In this document: one piece after another, positions 63,025 to 64,000 of the stretch
Position numbering within the stretch: position 1 is the first letter of the stretch
How the letters are laid out: every line of letters begins with the position of its first letter
DNA from: Sphingobacterium sp. HMA12
Lineage (GTDB): Bacteria; Bacteroidota; Bacteroidia; Sphingobacteriales; Sphingobacteriaceae
Length of the DNA: 64,000 bases
Direction of reading: 5' to 3'
Assembly: GCF_002933815.1 (NCBI RefSeq)
Contig: NZ_BEYR01000001.1
Coordinates: forward strand, 2,969,765 to 3,033,764
The notes under the pieces: generated by a model
The model's database searches: none
What the model was told of the DNA's origin: nothing
The model's input: the letters and a program-made list of their open reading frames with translations, nothing else
Translations under genes and position numbers: made by a program

Positions 63025-64000
63025 ATGAAACAACTTGTAAGCCAGATCATCGCCAAGAGATGGATTATCGCCGCCGCTTTTCTCCTTATTGCATTTTTCG
63101 GCTATTATGCATGGAAACAGCTTTCAGTTGAGGCCTATCCCGATATTGCAGACGTGTCCTCACAAATCGTCACCCAGGTGCCGGGCCTGGCCGCCGAAGA
63201 AATGGAACAACAGATAACAATTCCCATTGAGCAGGCCATCAATGGTCTGCCCGGAATGGAAGTCATGCGCAGCAAAACTACATTTGGACTATCCATGGTC
63301 ACCATTGTATTTAAAGACGGGGTTGACGACTATTGGGCCAGGGCCCGCATACAGGAGCGCCTTGCGGATCTGAGCCTCCCCTGCGGTGCGGCACCGGGCC
63401 TAGATCCCCTTACCTCGCCGACGGGTGAAATCTTTCGGTACATTCTTGAAAGCAATACCCAAGATCTTCGGAAATTGACCGAACTTCAAAACTTTGTCAT
63501 TATCCCCAAAATCAAACAGGTGGCAGGGGTTGCCGATGTAACCAATTTTGGGGGTATCACAACACAGTTTCAGGTCGAACTGGATCCTAAAAAACTCGAT
63601 CAATATGAAGTTTCTCTAAGCGAAGTAACCGCAAAAATAGAAGCCAATAATGCCAATGCCGGCGGAAGCATGATGAACCGGGGCGACCAATCGTATGTGA
63701 TCCGGGGCATCGGCCTTGTCAAATCATTGGATGACCTCGCTAATATTGTTGTCAAATCGGTCAATGGAAATCGCATTTACATGCGGGATCTGGGTCGGGT
63801 AAAACTCGGCAATCTTGCCCGCAAAGGAGCCTTAGGCTACAGCGACAAACGGGGAGCTAATTATTCCGATAATATTGAAGGGATTGTCCTGCTGTTAAAG
63901 CATGAAAATCCCTCCACCGTACTCGCAGGTGTAAATACTGCCGTCGATGAGCTTAACAGTAAAATCCTCCCCAAAGATGTCAAAATACACGTCGTCTTAG
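63025..64000 (+). CDS. CusA/CzcA-type RND permease, cut off by the window end
   Basis: The frame is open from the ATG at 63025 to the last base (325 codons and one base). It begins MKQLVSQIIAKRWIIAAAFL (TM1), then the heavy-metal-efflux-type PGLAAEEMEQQITIPIEQAI and GMEVMRSKTTFGLSMVTIVF, and YWARARIQERLADLSL. In CusA proteins these segments belong to the first porter domain. No channel gene is seen in the window, so the matching TolC may be downstream. Metal or drug substrate is open. Confidence 0.92.
   Translation, partial: MKQLVSQIIAKRWIIAAAFLLIAFFGYYAWKQLSVEAYPDIADVSSQIVTQVPGLAAEEMEQQITIPIEQAINGLPGMEVMRSKTTFGLSMVTIVFKDGVDDYWARARIQERLADLSLPCGAAPGLDPLTSPTGEIFRYILESNTQDLRKLTELQNFVIIPKIKQVAGVADVTNFGGITTQFQVELDPKKLDQYEVSLSEVTAKIEANNANAGGSMMNRGDQSYVIRGIGLVKSLDDLANIVVKSVNGNRIYMRDLGRVKLGNLARKGALGYSDKRGANYSDNIEGIVLLLKHENPSTVLAGVNTAVDELNSKILPKDVKIHVVL

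Noticed and set aside
1-64000. CRISPR arrays, tRNA or rRNA genes, insertion sequences, prophage
   Set aside because: I looked for evenly spaced repeats, cloverleaf-like segments, transposase motifs and phage structural genes and found none.

Overview
The window looks like chromosome of a Bacteroidota bacterium, most likely Sphingobacteriaceae (Sphingobacterium-like). The evidence is AT-rich DNA, many TAnnTTTG-type -7 promoter elements close to start codons, almost no Shine-Dalgarno sequences, and typical phylum families: LytTR regulators with YehU-type kinases, long MacB/FtsX-like ABC permeases, OMP_b-brl_3 outer-membrane barrels and DUF2931. The genus is an inference. I found no rRNA, tRNA, CRISPR array, insertion sequence, phage gene or integrase.

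Layout. 0-9.5 kb: a YceI lipoprotein, a membrane-tethered TPR/HTH protein, a multi-TM DUF2931 protein, an HPP transporter-like protein and small accessory genes (VOC, DUF6882, leucine-rich repeat). 9.5-16 kb: a LytTR response regulator with a TPR lipoprotein kinase, a gene-free kilobase with several inverted repeats, and an FtsX/MacB permease. 16-23 kb: DUF1062, a secreted glutaminase-type protein and an MscS channel. 21.5-26.8 kb: a MocR regulator divergent from EamA, PaiB, PaiA-like GNAT, YggS and a class I amidotransferase. 27-32 kb: a quinone/NADPH redox pair with a divergent LysR, a Crp/Fnr regulator, an orphan lipoamide dehydrogenase and OsmC. 32-40 kb: a LytTR two-component system divergent from a complete TolC-RND-adaptor efflux operon. 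40-46 kb: an Ntn amide hydrolase, a decayed YdcF gene, a methyltransferase, an alpha/beta hydrolase, a Dyp peroxidase, DUF4180, VOC and GNAT genes. 46-50 kb: AraC, oleate hydratase and 3-hydroxyacyl-CoA dehydrogenase. 50-54 kb: a serine hydrolase, a Crp/Fnr regulator, an internally deleted HAD gene and DinB. 54-64 kb: two OmpR-type two-component systems interleaved with an outer-membrane barrel, a PAP2 phosphatase, and an RND adaptor and pump; the pump runs off the end.

How the genes may work together. The efflux operon at 34 kb has a direct repeat just upstream of its promoter, next to the divergent LytTR system that probably reads it. In the last 10 kb, similar TTCTAA-like repeats at 11-bp spacing precede three transcription units, which suggests one OmpR-type regulon for envelope remodelling and efflux. 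The MocR/EamA/PaiB/GNAT/YggS/amidotransferase block looks like a small vitamin-B6- or amine-related island with its own operator.

There is no clear sign of a wholly new defence or mobile system. The most notable items are the 11-bp phased repeats, the MocR island, two genes caught in decay (HAD and YdcF), a consensus EF-hand loop in the cytoplasmic linker of an RND pump, and several near-perfect palindromes in intergenic DNA.
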